From contig JAKSBO010001086.1 in the NCBI GenBank assembly GCA_022361095.1, forward strand, positions 1 to 7,396: 7,396 nt of DNA, given 5' to 3'. The translations under genes and the position numbers were made by a program. Positions 1-5,790 of the stretch are shown in pieces. The notes beneath the pieces are model-generated. The model was not told the DNA's origin and made no database searches. It was given only the letters and a program-made list of their open reading frames with translations. Origin of the DNA: Desulfobacterales bacterium. Its GTDB lineage: Bacteria > Desulfobacterota > Desulfobacteria > Desulfobacterales > Desulfobacteraceae. The stretch's first letter is position 1, and every line of letters begins with the position of its first letter.

Positions 1-1170
1 AGCTTTTAATAATTGCCTTTGCCAAGTTATATGAAGGGATAACTCCGGCTCATCTGCAATGAAAATAGCGGATTTATTCATTTGAAGTAAGGTTTCCGTG
101 AATAAGATGAAAAGCTGCTTTTCACCTGAAGACAACTCCTCAATTCCAATTTTTTCACTGTCTTTTATTATTTTTAATGGAAAGGCTTCTCCAGGTGTTA
201 ATATGAACTCTTTATTTGGAATAAACGTTTTTAACTGAGATATATAAACATTGAGGGGATTGAATATCCTATTTTTTTCTTTTTCTAATTTTTTTGAAAG
301 CTCAATTATATGATTGGTCCTTCTAAGAAGAATGATAGGGAGTACATCGTTTAATTCTATTGCTTTCTCTTTATCAGAAAGCGAATCTGATAGGTTTTTC
401 AACGATGTTGAGATAACCTTAGCGTGAGTTTCTATCCCTGACTCAATTTTTTGATTGATAGCATTTAAATCTCTATACGCGTTTAAAAGCCCTTCTTTAA
501 TACTCTCAGGGTTCATATTTAGCTCATCCTTTACAATAAATGTGTCAAACTTTTTATTATAAAGTAGGCCTGCTAAAACATCTGTTTGATATCTCTTAGA
601 GTATTGATTTACTTCCCTTTCTAACGTCAGTTGATAAGCTGTCAAACGTTCAAGTAAATCATCTAAACGTTTGTCTATTGGCGATCTAAATACTTGAGGT
701 CTTTGTCTATAATAATGCTCTTCATAATCAGTCTCAATCAATTCTCGATGAACAGAAAGCCAACTCAGTGAAACTACCTTACTGATATGTTTTTTACATT
801 CCTTTATTTCGTTATAAAGTCTCGGGTGAATTCTTCTTCTGCGAATGTCGGTGTCGTCGTGGAAAGAAAATTTATAAACATTTCGGCCTATTTTATACCT
901 AAAGGATGAAGAGCCTTGATTGGATTGTTGTTTTTCAAGAGAAATTTTTCTAATTGCGCTTTTTCTCTTCAAAACAAATTCAACTTTAGTAAATGGTATT
1001 ATATTTAGTAAAGGAACGTCGACTGAAAAAATTGCCTGCAATAGGTTCATGAAAGTTGTTTTTCCAGTCCCGTTAGATCCAATAAAAATGTTTACAGAAT
1101 CACTAAAGGAGGCCCTTATCGTTTTTGTCTTCCAAAATCCTTCCACTATCACCGTTGATATTTTGTACAT
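1..1170 (-). CDS. AAA/ABC-type ATPase, OLD/RecF-like (C-terminus beyond left edge)
   Basis: The reading frame is open from the ATG at 1168-1170 down to base 1, giving 390 residues with no stop, so the C-terminus is missing. Walker A is GSNGTGKTT at about residues 31-39, preceded by the beta strand NIFI. The ABC-like signature LSSGEKQ is at 346-352, and Walker B with its catalytic pair is IFIADEPELSLH, with D373 and E374. The middle (about 150-320) is charged and helical, as in the lid or coiled-coil insert of SMC/RecF/OLD-like ATPases. A Shine-Dalgarno TAAGGA lies just upstream of the start. Proteins of this layout often work with a nuclease partner (TOPRIM, HNH or DUF4435 proteins) in phage defence or DNA repair. 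The partner, if any, would be encoded left of the window, so the role is not settled. The ATPase assignment itself is strong. Confidence 0.92.
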   Translation of the reverse strand, partial: MYKISTVIVEGFWKTKTIRASFSDSVNIFIGSNGTGKTTFMNLLQAIFSVDVPLLNIIPFTKVEFVLKRKSAIRKISLEKQQSNQGSSSFRYKIGRNVYKFSFHDDTDIRRRRIHPRLYNEIKECKKHISKVVSLSWLSVHRELIETDYEEHYYRQRPQVFRSPIDKRLDDLLERLTAYQLTLEREVNQYSKRYQTDVLAGLLYNKKFDTFIVKDELNMNPESIKEGLLNAYRDLNAINQKIESGIETHAKVISTSLKNLSDSLSDKEKAIELNDVLPIILLRRTNHIIELSKKLEKEKNRIFNPLNVYISQLKTFIPNKEFILTPGEAFPLKIIKDSEKIGIEELSSGEKQLFILFTETLLQMNKSAIFIADEPELSLHITWQRQLLKA

Positions 1171-1507
1171 GATTTTCCTTAAAATCAAAGAGTGTCATAG
1201 AAATACGATAGATACTGAGGTAAAATAGCAACTTCAGAACCGCTGTTTCTATAAAATGAGATTGGAAGGGAGGTCAAGAAAAAAAGTATTGGTTAACAAT
1301 AAAGTACACACACACTTCTTTCTTCCCCAAAAATCCCGAAGAATTATATTTATGAAATTAAATGAGACCAAGCACTAATGGTATTAGTCTCCCGTTTTGA
1401 TAAAAATTTATAGGGCAGGATTACCAGAACAATTGAACCATTGATAGATCTGTGGGTGCTGCTCTTTTGAATTTTTCATGAGAAAAAAATGTCCCCAGGA
1501 TTTAAAA
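1171..1507. other. Intergenic region between the AAA ATPase and the zeta-like unit
   Basis: No convincing gene is present on either strand. The region holds the candidate ATPase promoter (1248-1277) and the palindrome at 1287-1301. It also holds a small hairpin at 1374-1388 (ACTAAT, loop GGT, ATTAGT) that can alternatively pair GAGAC (1364-1368) with GTCTC (1387-1391). The hairpin sits between the end of the small minus-strand gene at 1508 and the next promoter. It could therefore mark the end of that transcript, but it lacks a clear run of U, so I do not call it a terminator. Confidence 0.4.
1248..1277 (-). promoter_or_regulatory. Candidate sigma-70-type promoter of the AAA ATPase gene
   Basis: Read on the minus strand, TTGACC (1272-1277) and TATAGA (1248-1253) are separated by 18 bases. 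They match the consensus boxes at 5 of 6 and 4 of 6 positions. The implied leader before the ATG at 1170 is about 70 nt. Just upstream lies the imperfect palindrome TATTGGTTAACAATA (1287-1301, 5-bp arms), a possible operator. This is pattern matching only in AT-rich DNA. Confidence 0.35.
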
Positions 1508-1675
1508 TCAAGAACAACGAAGCCTTTTCAATTTTTTCTTTGCATTCACATAAACTATTTTCCCATTTCGCCACTCAGGTATTTCCAAATCCAAATTTGC
1601 TGCTTTTTCAATTGCTTTCATTGCGGCCCTGCGCATTGCGTCAAGAGCAGATTTTGAATTAGATTCATTTTTCAT
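1508..1675 (-). CDS. Small 55-residue protein coupled to the zeta-like kinase, candidate antitoxin
   Basis: The gene starts with the ATG at 1673-1675 and ends with TGA at 1508-1510. Its start overlaps the stop of the upstream kinase gene in an ATGA, the usual sign of translational coupling. The protein has a polar N-terminus, then a helix rich in Ala and Lys (about residues 10-27, with AMRRAAMKAIEKAA), then a short segment EIPEWRNGKIVYV (31-43) that looks like a beta hairpin around a W-x-N/D-G-K turn, and a basic tail. Small proteins of this size with an alanine-rich helix and a W-x-x-G-K-V segment occur next to short zeta-toxin-like kinases. I infer a role as antitoxin or accessory partner. 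No DNA-binding domain is recognisable. The coupling supports the gene being real; its function is a guess. Confidence 0.72.
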   Translation of the reverse strand: MKNESNSKSALDAMRRAAMKAIEKAANLDLEIPEWRNGKIVYVNAKKKLKRLRCS

Positions 1676-2196
1676 TGTTTTTCCTCCATGATCAAAGGTT
1701 GATCTCCGGAATTATCGAAAACAATCCAGTCATCGACGAGCTGTTTATAATGCTTTTGAAAATTATCCCAGCCTCTACTATACCTTCTGATAATCACATC
1801 TTCCGGCACACTATGCCCTCCTTCGACAACCCGGAGTCTTACGCGCCTTACAGCCAGTTCGGCATCGGGCAAATATAAAAAATACAATATGACTTCATAA
1901 CCAACTGACCGCAATTTATTAATTCGATCAATGAAATTCAATCCACTTAGCGTTGTCTCAAAGGCAAATGAAACTTTGTTTGAGGCCAATGTTTCGATAC
2001 GCTTTAAAAATATTTTTCCCGCTTCTATGGCAACGCTTTCCGGGTTGAAAGGAGCAATCCCTTTTGCAATCATATCAGCGTTTATAAAGTTCAAGCATTC
2101 AGCCTCTACTGGGAGATAGTTCTCTGCAAAAGTTGTTTTTCCAGCCCCATTAGGCCCTGCAATAATATAGCATTTTAAGCTTTTCTGTCCTAACAT
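1672..2196 (-). CDS. Zeta-toxin-like P-loop kinase
   Basis: This 174-residue protein opens with a beta strand and Walker A (CYIIAGPNGAGKTTF, about residues 9-23). It then shows NADMIAKG, the FAFETTLSG segment typical of zeta-type kinases, and an arginine-rich lid-like stretch (VRLRVVEGGHSVPEDV followed by IIRRYSRG). Near the end is DDWIVFDNSG. This is the compact zeta-toxin-like family annotated near UDP-N-acetylglucosamine kinases; true zeta toxins phosphorylate UDP-GlcNAc and block cell-wall synthesis. Whether this short branch shares that substrate cannot be seen. An in-frame ATG exists as far up as 2262, but I choose the ATG at 2194-2196 because GAAGAG sits 6 nt before it and homology begins right after. 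It is followed directly by a coupled 55-residue protein, suggesting a toxin-antitoxin-like pair with the toxin gene first. Confidence 0.88.
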   Translation of the reverse strand: MLGQKSLKCYIIAGPNGAGKTTFAENYLPVEAECLNFINADMIAKGIAPFNPESVAIEAGKIFLKRIETLASNKVSFAFETTLSGLNFIDRINKLRSVGYEVILYFLYLPDAELAVRRVRLRVVEGGHSVPEDVIIRRYSRGWDNFQKHYKQLVDDWIVFDNSGDQPLIMEEKQ

Positions 2197-2233
2197 AATC
2201 ATCTCTTCAGATTTCAGCCAACTTATTGAGCAA

Positions 2234-2262
2234 AATATACCGGTTAAACCATGATTGAACAA
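2234..2262 (-). promoter_or_regulatory. Candidate promoter of the zeta-like kinase unit
   Basis: On the minus strand TTGTTC (2257-2262) and TATATT (2234-2239) are 17 bases apart. The -10 box matches 5 of 6 positions but the -35 box only 3 of 6. If real, transcription would begin near 2227, which is inside the longest possible reading frame. That would support the shorter kinase start at 2196 with a leader of about 30 nt. Confidence 0.3.
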
Positions 2263-2690
2263 GAATGAACTTCAAAAGGAGGCAGATACAGAAAACTCAA
2301 TAACTCTTGCATCAACCTATTCTCCCCAGGCACTCAGATATTCGGGGGATATCAATAATACGATCAAGTAGTACCAGTGCCAACAATCATGGTATTAAAA
2401 AACTCCCAAGTCAATTTTTACGCTGTGTTGACTACTTTTGTTATTATACCTTGGATTAAAAACCTGATAGATCAAAATCGAAGGCCTGGGATAAATTCAA
2501 CTCTAACGCAGAAAATGATTTTTTTCCGTCTATCCCATCGCTCTCCAGCTTAGTTTCCCAAATCCGTTATAATCAGGAAAATGTAGCTTAACAAAAGTCA
2601 AAATCGGTCTTGATATCGGGGCCACTTCACCGTATGGTAAATTTTATTTTTTCATGTGCCTTAATCTAATCCTATCCGATTGGAGCATCC
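2263..2690. other. Divergent intergenic region between the kinase unit and the Sel1 gene
   Basis: No complete gene is visible in these 428 bases. The region separates two divergently transcribed units and should carry both promoters; a candidate for the plus-strand gene is at 2610-2638. A loose inverted repeat, TGGGATA (2487-2493) with TATCCCA (2531-2537), spans 37 bases and is probably chance. At 2591-2629 one frame reads TKVKIGLDIGATS, resembling the phosphate-1 loop of actin-like ATPases (ROK, FGGY or acyl-CoA dehydratase activase types). It has no start codon and no continuation, so at most it is a remnant. Confidence 0.4.
2610..2638 (+). promoter_or_regulatory. Candidate promoter of the Sel1-repeat gene
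   Basis: TTGATA (2610-2615) and TATGGT (2633-2638) are 17 bases apart and match consensus at 5 of 6 and 4 of 6 positions. The implied start near 2645 leaves a leader of about 45 nt before the ATG at 2691, which has its own GGAG ribosome binding site at 2682-2685. A separate TATAAT at 2568-2573 lacks a -35 partner. Confidence 0.33.
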
Positions 2691-3020
2691 ATGCTTCCTA
2701 AATATCAGACCATAACCTTTATTTTCTTTAGCACCATCTTTTTGGTGTTTTGCTCAAAGTCAATTGCAACAGAAAACAAATCAGCCATTGACGAGGGAAA
2801 GAATTATTTCTTCGAAAACAATCTGAATAAATCATTTGACATTCTATACCCAATTGCCAAAAAAAATGACGAGGAGGCCCAATTTTATATCGGTGCCATA
2901 TTGCAAAAGAGAAAAGACTACAAAGTGGCTTTGGAGTGGTTTAAAAAATCCGGGAAGAATAATTACAGCCAAGCCTATTATCAAATCGGCTTAATGTACG
3001 ACAATGGTCAGGGGGGTTAA
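2691..3020 (+). CDS. Exported Sel1-repeat protein, cut short by a frameshift in a G run
   Basis: The start is supported by GGAG 5 nt before the ATG. Residues 1-26 form a signal peptide: a basic start, the hydrophobic core FIFFSTIFLVF, and likely cleavage after SIA. The FLVFC sequence is not a good lipobox. The mature part consists of tetratricopeptide-like Sel1 helices, including EAQFYIGAILQ, YKVALEWFKKSGKNN and AYYQIGLMYDNGQG. Sel1 repeats are alpha/alpha scaffolds for protein-protein contacts, here presumably in the periplasm. The reading stops at TAA 3018-3020 right after six G residues (3011-3016), in the middle of a Sel1 unit. Removing one G restores the canonical continuation in the next frame, making a 155-residue protein ending at 3159. 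The visible 109-residue product is thus a truncated form, unless the run is a sequencing error or a phase-variable tract. Confidence 0.8.
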   Translation: MLPKYQTITFIFFSTIFLVFCSKSIATENKSAIDEGKNYFFENNLNKSFDILYPIAKKNDEEAQFYIGAILQKRKDYKVALEWFKKSGKNNYSQAYYQIGLMYDNGQGG

Positions 3021-3159
3021 ACCGAATCCGCTTATTGCAACAGATTGGTATCGGATGGCCCAATTCTCAGAAAATGATGTTGCAAAACACGCTGGGTTGA
3101 CGTTTTATACCAACGTAAACACTGAAGAACGCCAACCCATATCGTCGGTTGATCTATAA
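3015..3159 (+). pseudogene. Out-of-frame C-terminal part of the Sel1-repeat gene
   Basis: In the frame shifted by one base after the G run, the sequence continues NGQG-VKPNPLIATDWYRMAQ. This matches the usual second half of a Sel1 repeat (G-x-x-x-D-x-x-x-A-x-x-W-Y-x-x-A). It runs without a stop to TAA at 3157-3159. The tail after AKHAG is no longer Sel1-like and may be the natural C-terminus or decayed sequence. No start codon or ribosome binding site serves this piece on its own, so it belongs to the gene at 2691 and is not translated unless the frame is corrected. Confidence 0.7.
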
Positions 3160-3512
3160 AACATGAAAGTAATTCAGCAAATTATCGGCACTTTCATATA
3201 AACAGCCATAGGCAGACTTGGTCTGTTGATTTCCAGATTCAACCCTTCTGGCATCTGAACCATTTCTTTATGAGCTGCTAAAAACTTTTAAAGAAATTCA
3301 GAAGAAAGATTAACCGTATTTTTATATCTGATTCCCCTTGACCCCGGAATCCTGAAATGGATATCCTGGCAGGAATATGTTAAGAAGTTCTAAAATTATA
3401 CAAACTGCCATGGGCCGGCCTGAGATATCATTTGCCGGCTCAGCCCACAACGGAAGCCGAAAGCGCTGTGCCGCCTGCACGAGCTTTCTGATAAAAGGGA
3501 GAAAAATAAAAA
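3160..3512. other. Intergenic region upstream of the acyl carrier protein gene
   Basis: No gene is supported here. An inverted repeat ATGAAAGT (3163-3170) and ACTTTCAT (3190-3197) follows the Sel1 remnant with a 19-nt loop. It has no U run, so it is only a weak candidate for transcript end. The composition changes within this stretch from AT-rich (to about 3400) to GC-rich. The first copy of the 16-bp repeat lies at 3407-3422, with an associated inverted repeat GCCGGC (3414-3419 and 3434-3439). A promoter for the operon would be expected here; I see no convincing -35/-10 pair. Confidence 0.4.
3407..3422 (+). repeat. 16-bp direct repeat, copy 1, before the acyl carrier protein gene
   Basis: GCCATGGGCCGGCCTG occurs identically here and at 3776-3791, about 369 bases apart, one copy on each side of the acyl carrier protein gene. 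Similarity continues weakly to the right for some 30 bases (ATC, CATTT or ATTT, GGCT, CCCACAAC-like blocks with small gaps), so the ancestral unit may be about 50 bp. The core contains the palindrome GGCCGGCC. Confidence 0.7.
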
Positions 3513-3770
3513 ATGAGCAACGCAAAAACCATGGACGAGGTGATTATCAATGTGGCCCGGATTATCATTGATGAACTGATGATTGAAGATGTAACGCCTG
3601 AAACCTTTGATCCTGAGATGGACCTTGTGGATGAAGTCGGCATTGACAGTATGGACCTTGCCACCGTGGCCCTGGTGATCCAGGATGAATACGGCATCCG
3701 CATTGACGAGGACGACTACCCCAAACTGACCAACGTCCGGCTCATTGCCGAATACATCAGCAACAAGTGA
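3513..3770 (+). CDS. Acyl carrier protein
   Basis: This 85-residue acidic protein has the four-helix layout of carrier proteins, with the phosphopantetheine attachment site GIDSMDL (serine 46) at the start of helix II. It carries acyl intermediates as thioesters in the cytoplasm. The second half (YGIRIDEDDYPKLTNV with LIAEYI) is typical of helices II-IV. The start is preceded by GGGAG about 12 nt upstream, an acceptable though distant ribosome binding site. It differs from housekeeping AcpP (DSLD motif, different N-terminus), and it sits at the head of a biosynthetic operon containing a dehydratase and an acyltransferase. I infer a dedicated carrier for that pathway rather than general fatty acid synthesis. 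It lies between two copies of a 16-bp repeat. Confidence 0.93.
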   Translation: MSNAKTMDEVIINVARIIIDELMIEDVTPETFDPEMDLVDEVGIDSMDLATVALVIQDEYGIRIDEDDYPKLTNVRLIAEYISNK

Positions 3771-3775
3771 TAACA

Positions 3776-3791
3776 GCCATGGGCCGGCCTG
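3776..3791 (+). repeat. 16-bp direct repeat, copy 2, after the acyl carrier protein gene
   Basis: This copy begins 5 bases after the acyl carrier protein stop and is identical over 16 bases to the copy at 3407-3422. It is followed by the palindrome AGGGCTGCCCT (3806-3816). CAGCC (3774-3778) can pair with GGCTG (3808-3812), so the RNA could fold between the carrier protein gene and the radical SAM gene. A role in RNA processing or attenuation is possible but unproven. Confidence 0.7.
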
Positions 3792-3872
3792 GGTGATCAG
3801 CATTTAGGGCTGCCCTCACAACACCCCATGACATTTAATTAACAATTTACCGATATATTTAAATAACCCTCT

Positions 3873-4919
3873 ATGCAAACACATTGGAAGTTTTCAGATA
3901 TCCTGTCCGATCCGGTGATTCGCAGCCGATGGCAGCGGGTAAAAAAATATTTTTTCCTCAGGGAATCCACCTATGACATGACCAACCGCTGCAATATCCG
4001 GTGTGAAGGCTGTTATTACTATGAAGGCGACAAGCAGTTTGTCACCGAAAATAACGGACCTGAATTGTGGCAGGACCTGATGATCAAAGAAAAGGCCCGG
4101 GGCATCACCTTTGTTGTGCTGGCAGGGGCGGAACCCGCCCTGGTTCCAGAACTTTTGCAGACCTGTTACCAAGAGATCCCTTTGGGGGCCATCGCAACCA
4201 ATGGGTTAAAGTTCATCCCCCGGGACACAGGCTACAGGATTCACATCTCCGTGTGGGGCAATGACCGGACAAGCCGGGCCGTTCGCCGGGCCGATCACAT
4301 GCTTGAAAAACAGATTAAAAATTATAAAGACGACCCCAGGGCGGTGTTTGTTTATACCTTTACCCGCAGCAACATTGATGAAATTCGGGATGTGGCCCCC
4401 ATACTTGCGGAAAACAACTGCCCGTTTACATTTAATATGTTTTCCGCCCCGGTGGGATATACCGGAGATCTGCGGCACACCCCTGAAACACTGGCAAAAA
4501 CCCGGGATGTCATGCTGGAGATGCTTGAAACTTATCCTGAACAGATGCTCTTTTCCCACTATAACATCATTGCCCATACCCATGAGCTGGGGCTGCATGA
4601 TCTGTTTCAATGTTCCTATCCGAGAATGAACCCCCATGAAGATGTGGGGTTGGGCAAAACATTCAGGCAATACAGGGCGGATCTGACCTGGGACAGGGAC
4701 GCGGCATGCTGTGTTCCGGATACGGATTGCGTGGACTGCCGCCACTACGCTGCCGGCAGCGCCGTTGTCACGGCAAGACTTTTCAGGCACGCCGTTGATC
4801 CCGAAACCTTCAAGGCCTGGCTGGATTATGTGGACACCTATCTGGCCGTATGGGTGATGGGATATGAAAAAGGTGAGAATCTAAGCCTTAAATTCCTAGA
4901 ACCGCCAAGCCGCACCTGA
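3873..4919 (+). CDS. Radical SAM enzyme with C-terminal cysteine cluster
   Basis: The 348-residue protein carries the radical SAM motif CNIRCEGC (Cys40, Cys44, Cys47), which binds the [4Fe-4S] cluster that cleaves S-adenosylmethionine. A GAEP variant (85-88) stands where GGEP is usual, and IATNG (107-111) and HISVWG (124-129) are strands of the TIM-barrel core. The C-terminal third holds Cys247, Cys279, Cys280, Cys286 and Cys289 (CCVPDTDCVDC), suggesting an auxiliary iron-sulfur cluster as in SPASM or Twitch proteins. The start is fixed by an in-frame TAA only two codons upstream (3864-3866). No clear Shine-Dalgarno is seen. The gap of about 100 bases to the carrier protein gene holds a repeat and an AT-rich stretch. 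Substrate unknown; the neighbours suggest an acyl chain on the carrier protein or a lipid. I do not recognise a named subfamily. Confidence 0.9.
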   Translation: MQTHWKFSDILSDPVIRSRWQRVKKYFFLRESTYDMTNRCNIRCEGCYYYEGDKQFVTENNGPELWQDLMIKEKARGITFVVLAGAEPALVPELLQTCYQEIPLGAIATNGLKFIPRDTGYRIHISVWGNDRTSRAVRRADHMLEKQIKNYKDDPRAVFVYTFTRSNIDEIRDVAPILAENNCPFTFNMFSAPVGYTGDLRHTPETLAKTRDVMLEMLETYPEQMLFSHYNIIAHTHELGLHDLFQCSYPRMNPHEDVGLGKTFRQYRADLTWDRDAACCVPDTDCVDCRHYAAGSAVVTARLFRHAVDPETFKAWLDYVDTYLAVWVMGYEKGENLSLKFLEPPSRT

Positions 4920-4920
4920 T

Positions 4921-5790
4921 ATGAACAACACCGTTACCCAGGTTCCGCTGGCCATAGAGGTATATCCCCACTTCATGGACCATTGTTTTGCAGGCAAGGT
5001 GGTGTTTCCGGCTGTGGAGGCGCTGAAGGTCCTGGCCGGATCAATTCAGGCACACAATCTTTTTAGCTCGAATCTTGCCCCAAGGCATATGACCGACGCA
5101 CGGTTCAATAAATTTCTGGCAGTTGCGCCCGGTCAAAAGGCCATTGACGCCCTGTGCAATATCCGCCACATAGACGATACCCAGGTTTCACTCTCCCTGG
5201 CCACCCGGTTTTCCCCCAAGAAAGGCGCCATAACACGGATCAAAGAACATTGCACGGCAACATTCAGCCTCAACCCGGAACCACCTCCAACGCCTTTACC
5301 GGCCCCGGTGCATGAAAGCAGTGGGCCCGTATTTGAGGTGGCCGCCCACCGCATTTACCGGGAACTGGTTCCCTTTGGGCCGGCCTTTCACTCCGTTAAA
5401 GGAGCGTTGCGGCTTTCCCAATCGGGTGCCTGGGCAACACTGAAGGCATTGCCCGATGCCCCGGATGATCCATTTAAATCCCTGTTGGGCTCGGGGTTTC
5501 CCCTGGACGGGGCGTTTCATGCCGGATGTGCCTGGAGCCAACGGTTTTTCGGCATTGTGGCTTTTCCAATCGGGTTTGACAAACGCATTATCTACACGCC
5601 CACGGTCGAACATAAAGAGTATACTGCCCGGGTTGTCCCCACATATCAAACCCAGGGCACTTTAGGATTTGATATCTGGATTACCGATGACCGGGGTGCG
5701 CTGTGTGAAGCCGTAACCGGAGTAATGATGCGGGATGTCAGCGGCGGCACCATCACCCCGCCGGCATGGATCCGGGAGGGCGTCCAATGA
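4921..5790 (+). CDS. Stand-alone polyketide-synthase-type dehydratase (double hotdog)
   Basis: The 289-residue protein matches the layout of polyketide synthase DH domains. The first hotdog holds the catalytic His motif H-x3-G-x4-P (His21, Gly25, Pro30). FGPAF (152-156) corresponds to the Y-G-P-x-F motif, and the second hotdog holds PLDGAFH with Asp196 as the second catalytic residue and His200 at the D-x3-Q/H position. Such domains remove water from beta-hydroxyacyl-ACP to give a trans-2-enoyl thioester. A proline-rich linker (about 118-130) separates the halves. All key residues are present, so it should be active. As a free protein it would act on the acyl carrier protein encoded upstream. 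It begins one base after the radical SAM stop with no obvious ribosome binding site, implying coupled translation. I recognised it by motif, not by overall similarity. Confidence 0.85.
   Translation: MNNTVTQVPLAIEVYPHFMDHCFAGKVVFPAVEALKVLAGSIQAHNLFSSNLAPRHMTDARFNKFLAVAPGQKAIDALCNIRHIDDTQVSLSLATRFSPKKGAITRIKEHCTATFSLNPEPPPTPLPAPVHESSGPVFEVAAHRIYRELVPFGPAFHSVKGALRLSQSGAWATLKALPDAPDDPFKSLLGSGFPLDGAFHAGCAWSQRFFGIVAFPIGFDKRIIYTPTVEHKEYTARVVPTYQTQGTLGFDIWITDDRGALCEAVTGVMMRDVSGGTITPPAWIREGVQ

Noticed and set aside
920..1228. A 102-codon plus-strand open frame
   Set aside because: It lies antisense to the AAA ATPase gene, and its sequence is unlike any protein, whereas the minus-strand frame carries a full Walker A.
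2277..2283. Strong Shine-Dalgarno-like AGGAGGC on the plus strand
   Set aside because: No start codon lies at a suitable distance, and no open frame of any length follows.
3163..3197. Inverted repeat ATGAAAGT / ACTTTCAT as a terminator
   Set aside because: The stem has 8 mostly A-T pairs, a 19-base loop and no following T run.
3367..3382. Possible sigma-54 promoter (TGGCAGGAATATGTT) before the carrier protein gene
   Set aside because: The -24 half fits, but the essential GC of the -12 element is missing.
3396..3803. A 135-codon minus-strand open frame across the acyl carrier protein gene
   Set aside because: It is the antisense of a clear carrier protein. The repeated QAGPW peptide at both ends only reflects the two DNA repeats.
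4206..4790. A 194-codon minus-strand open frame
   Set aside because: It is entirely antisense to the radical SAM gene, whose motifs are unmistakable, and shows no domain of its own.
5384..5393. A third GGGCCGGCCT resembling the core of the 16-bp repeat
   Set aside because: It is inside the dehydratase coding region and encodes the conserved G-P-A-F motif, so protein constraint explains it; flanking bases do not match the repeat.
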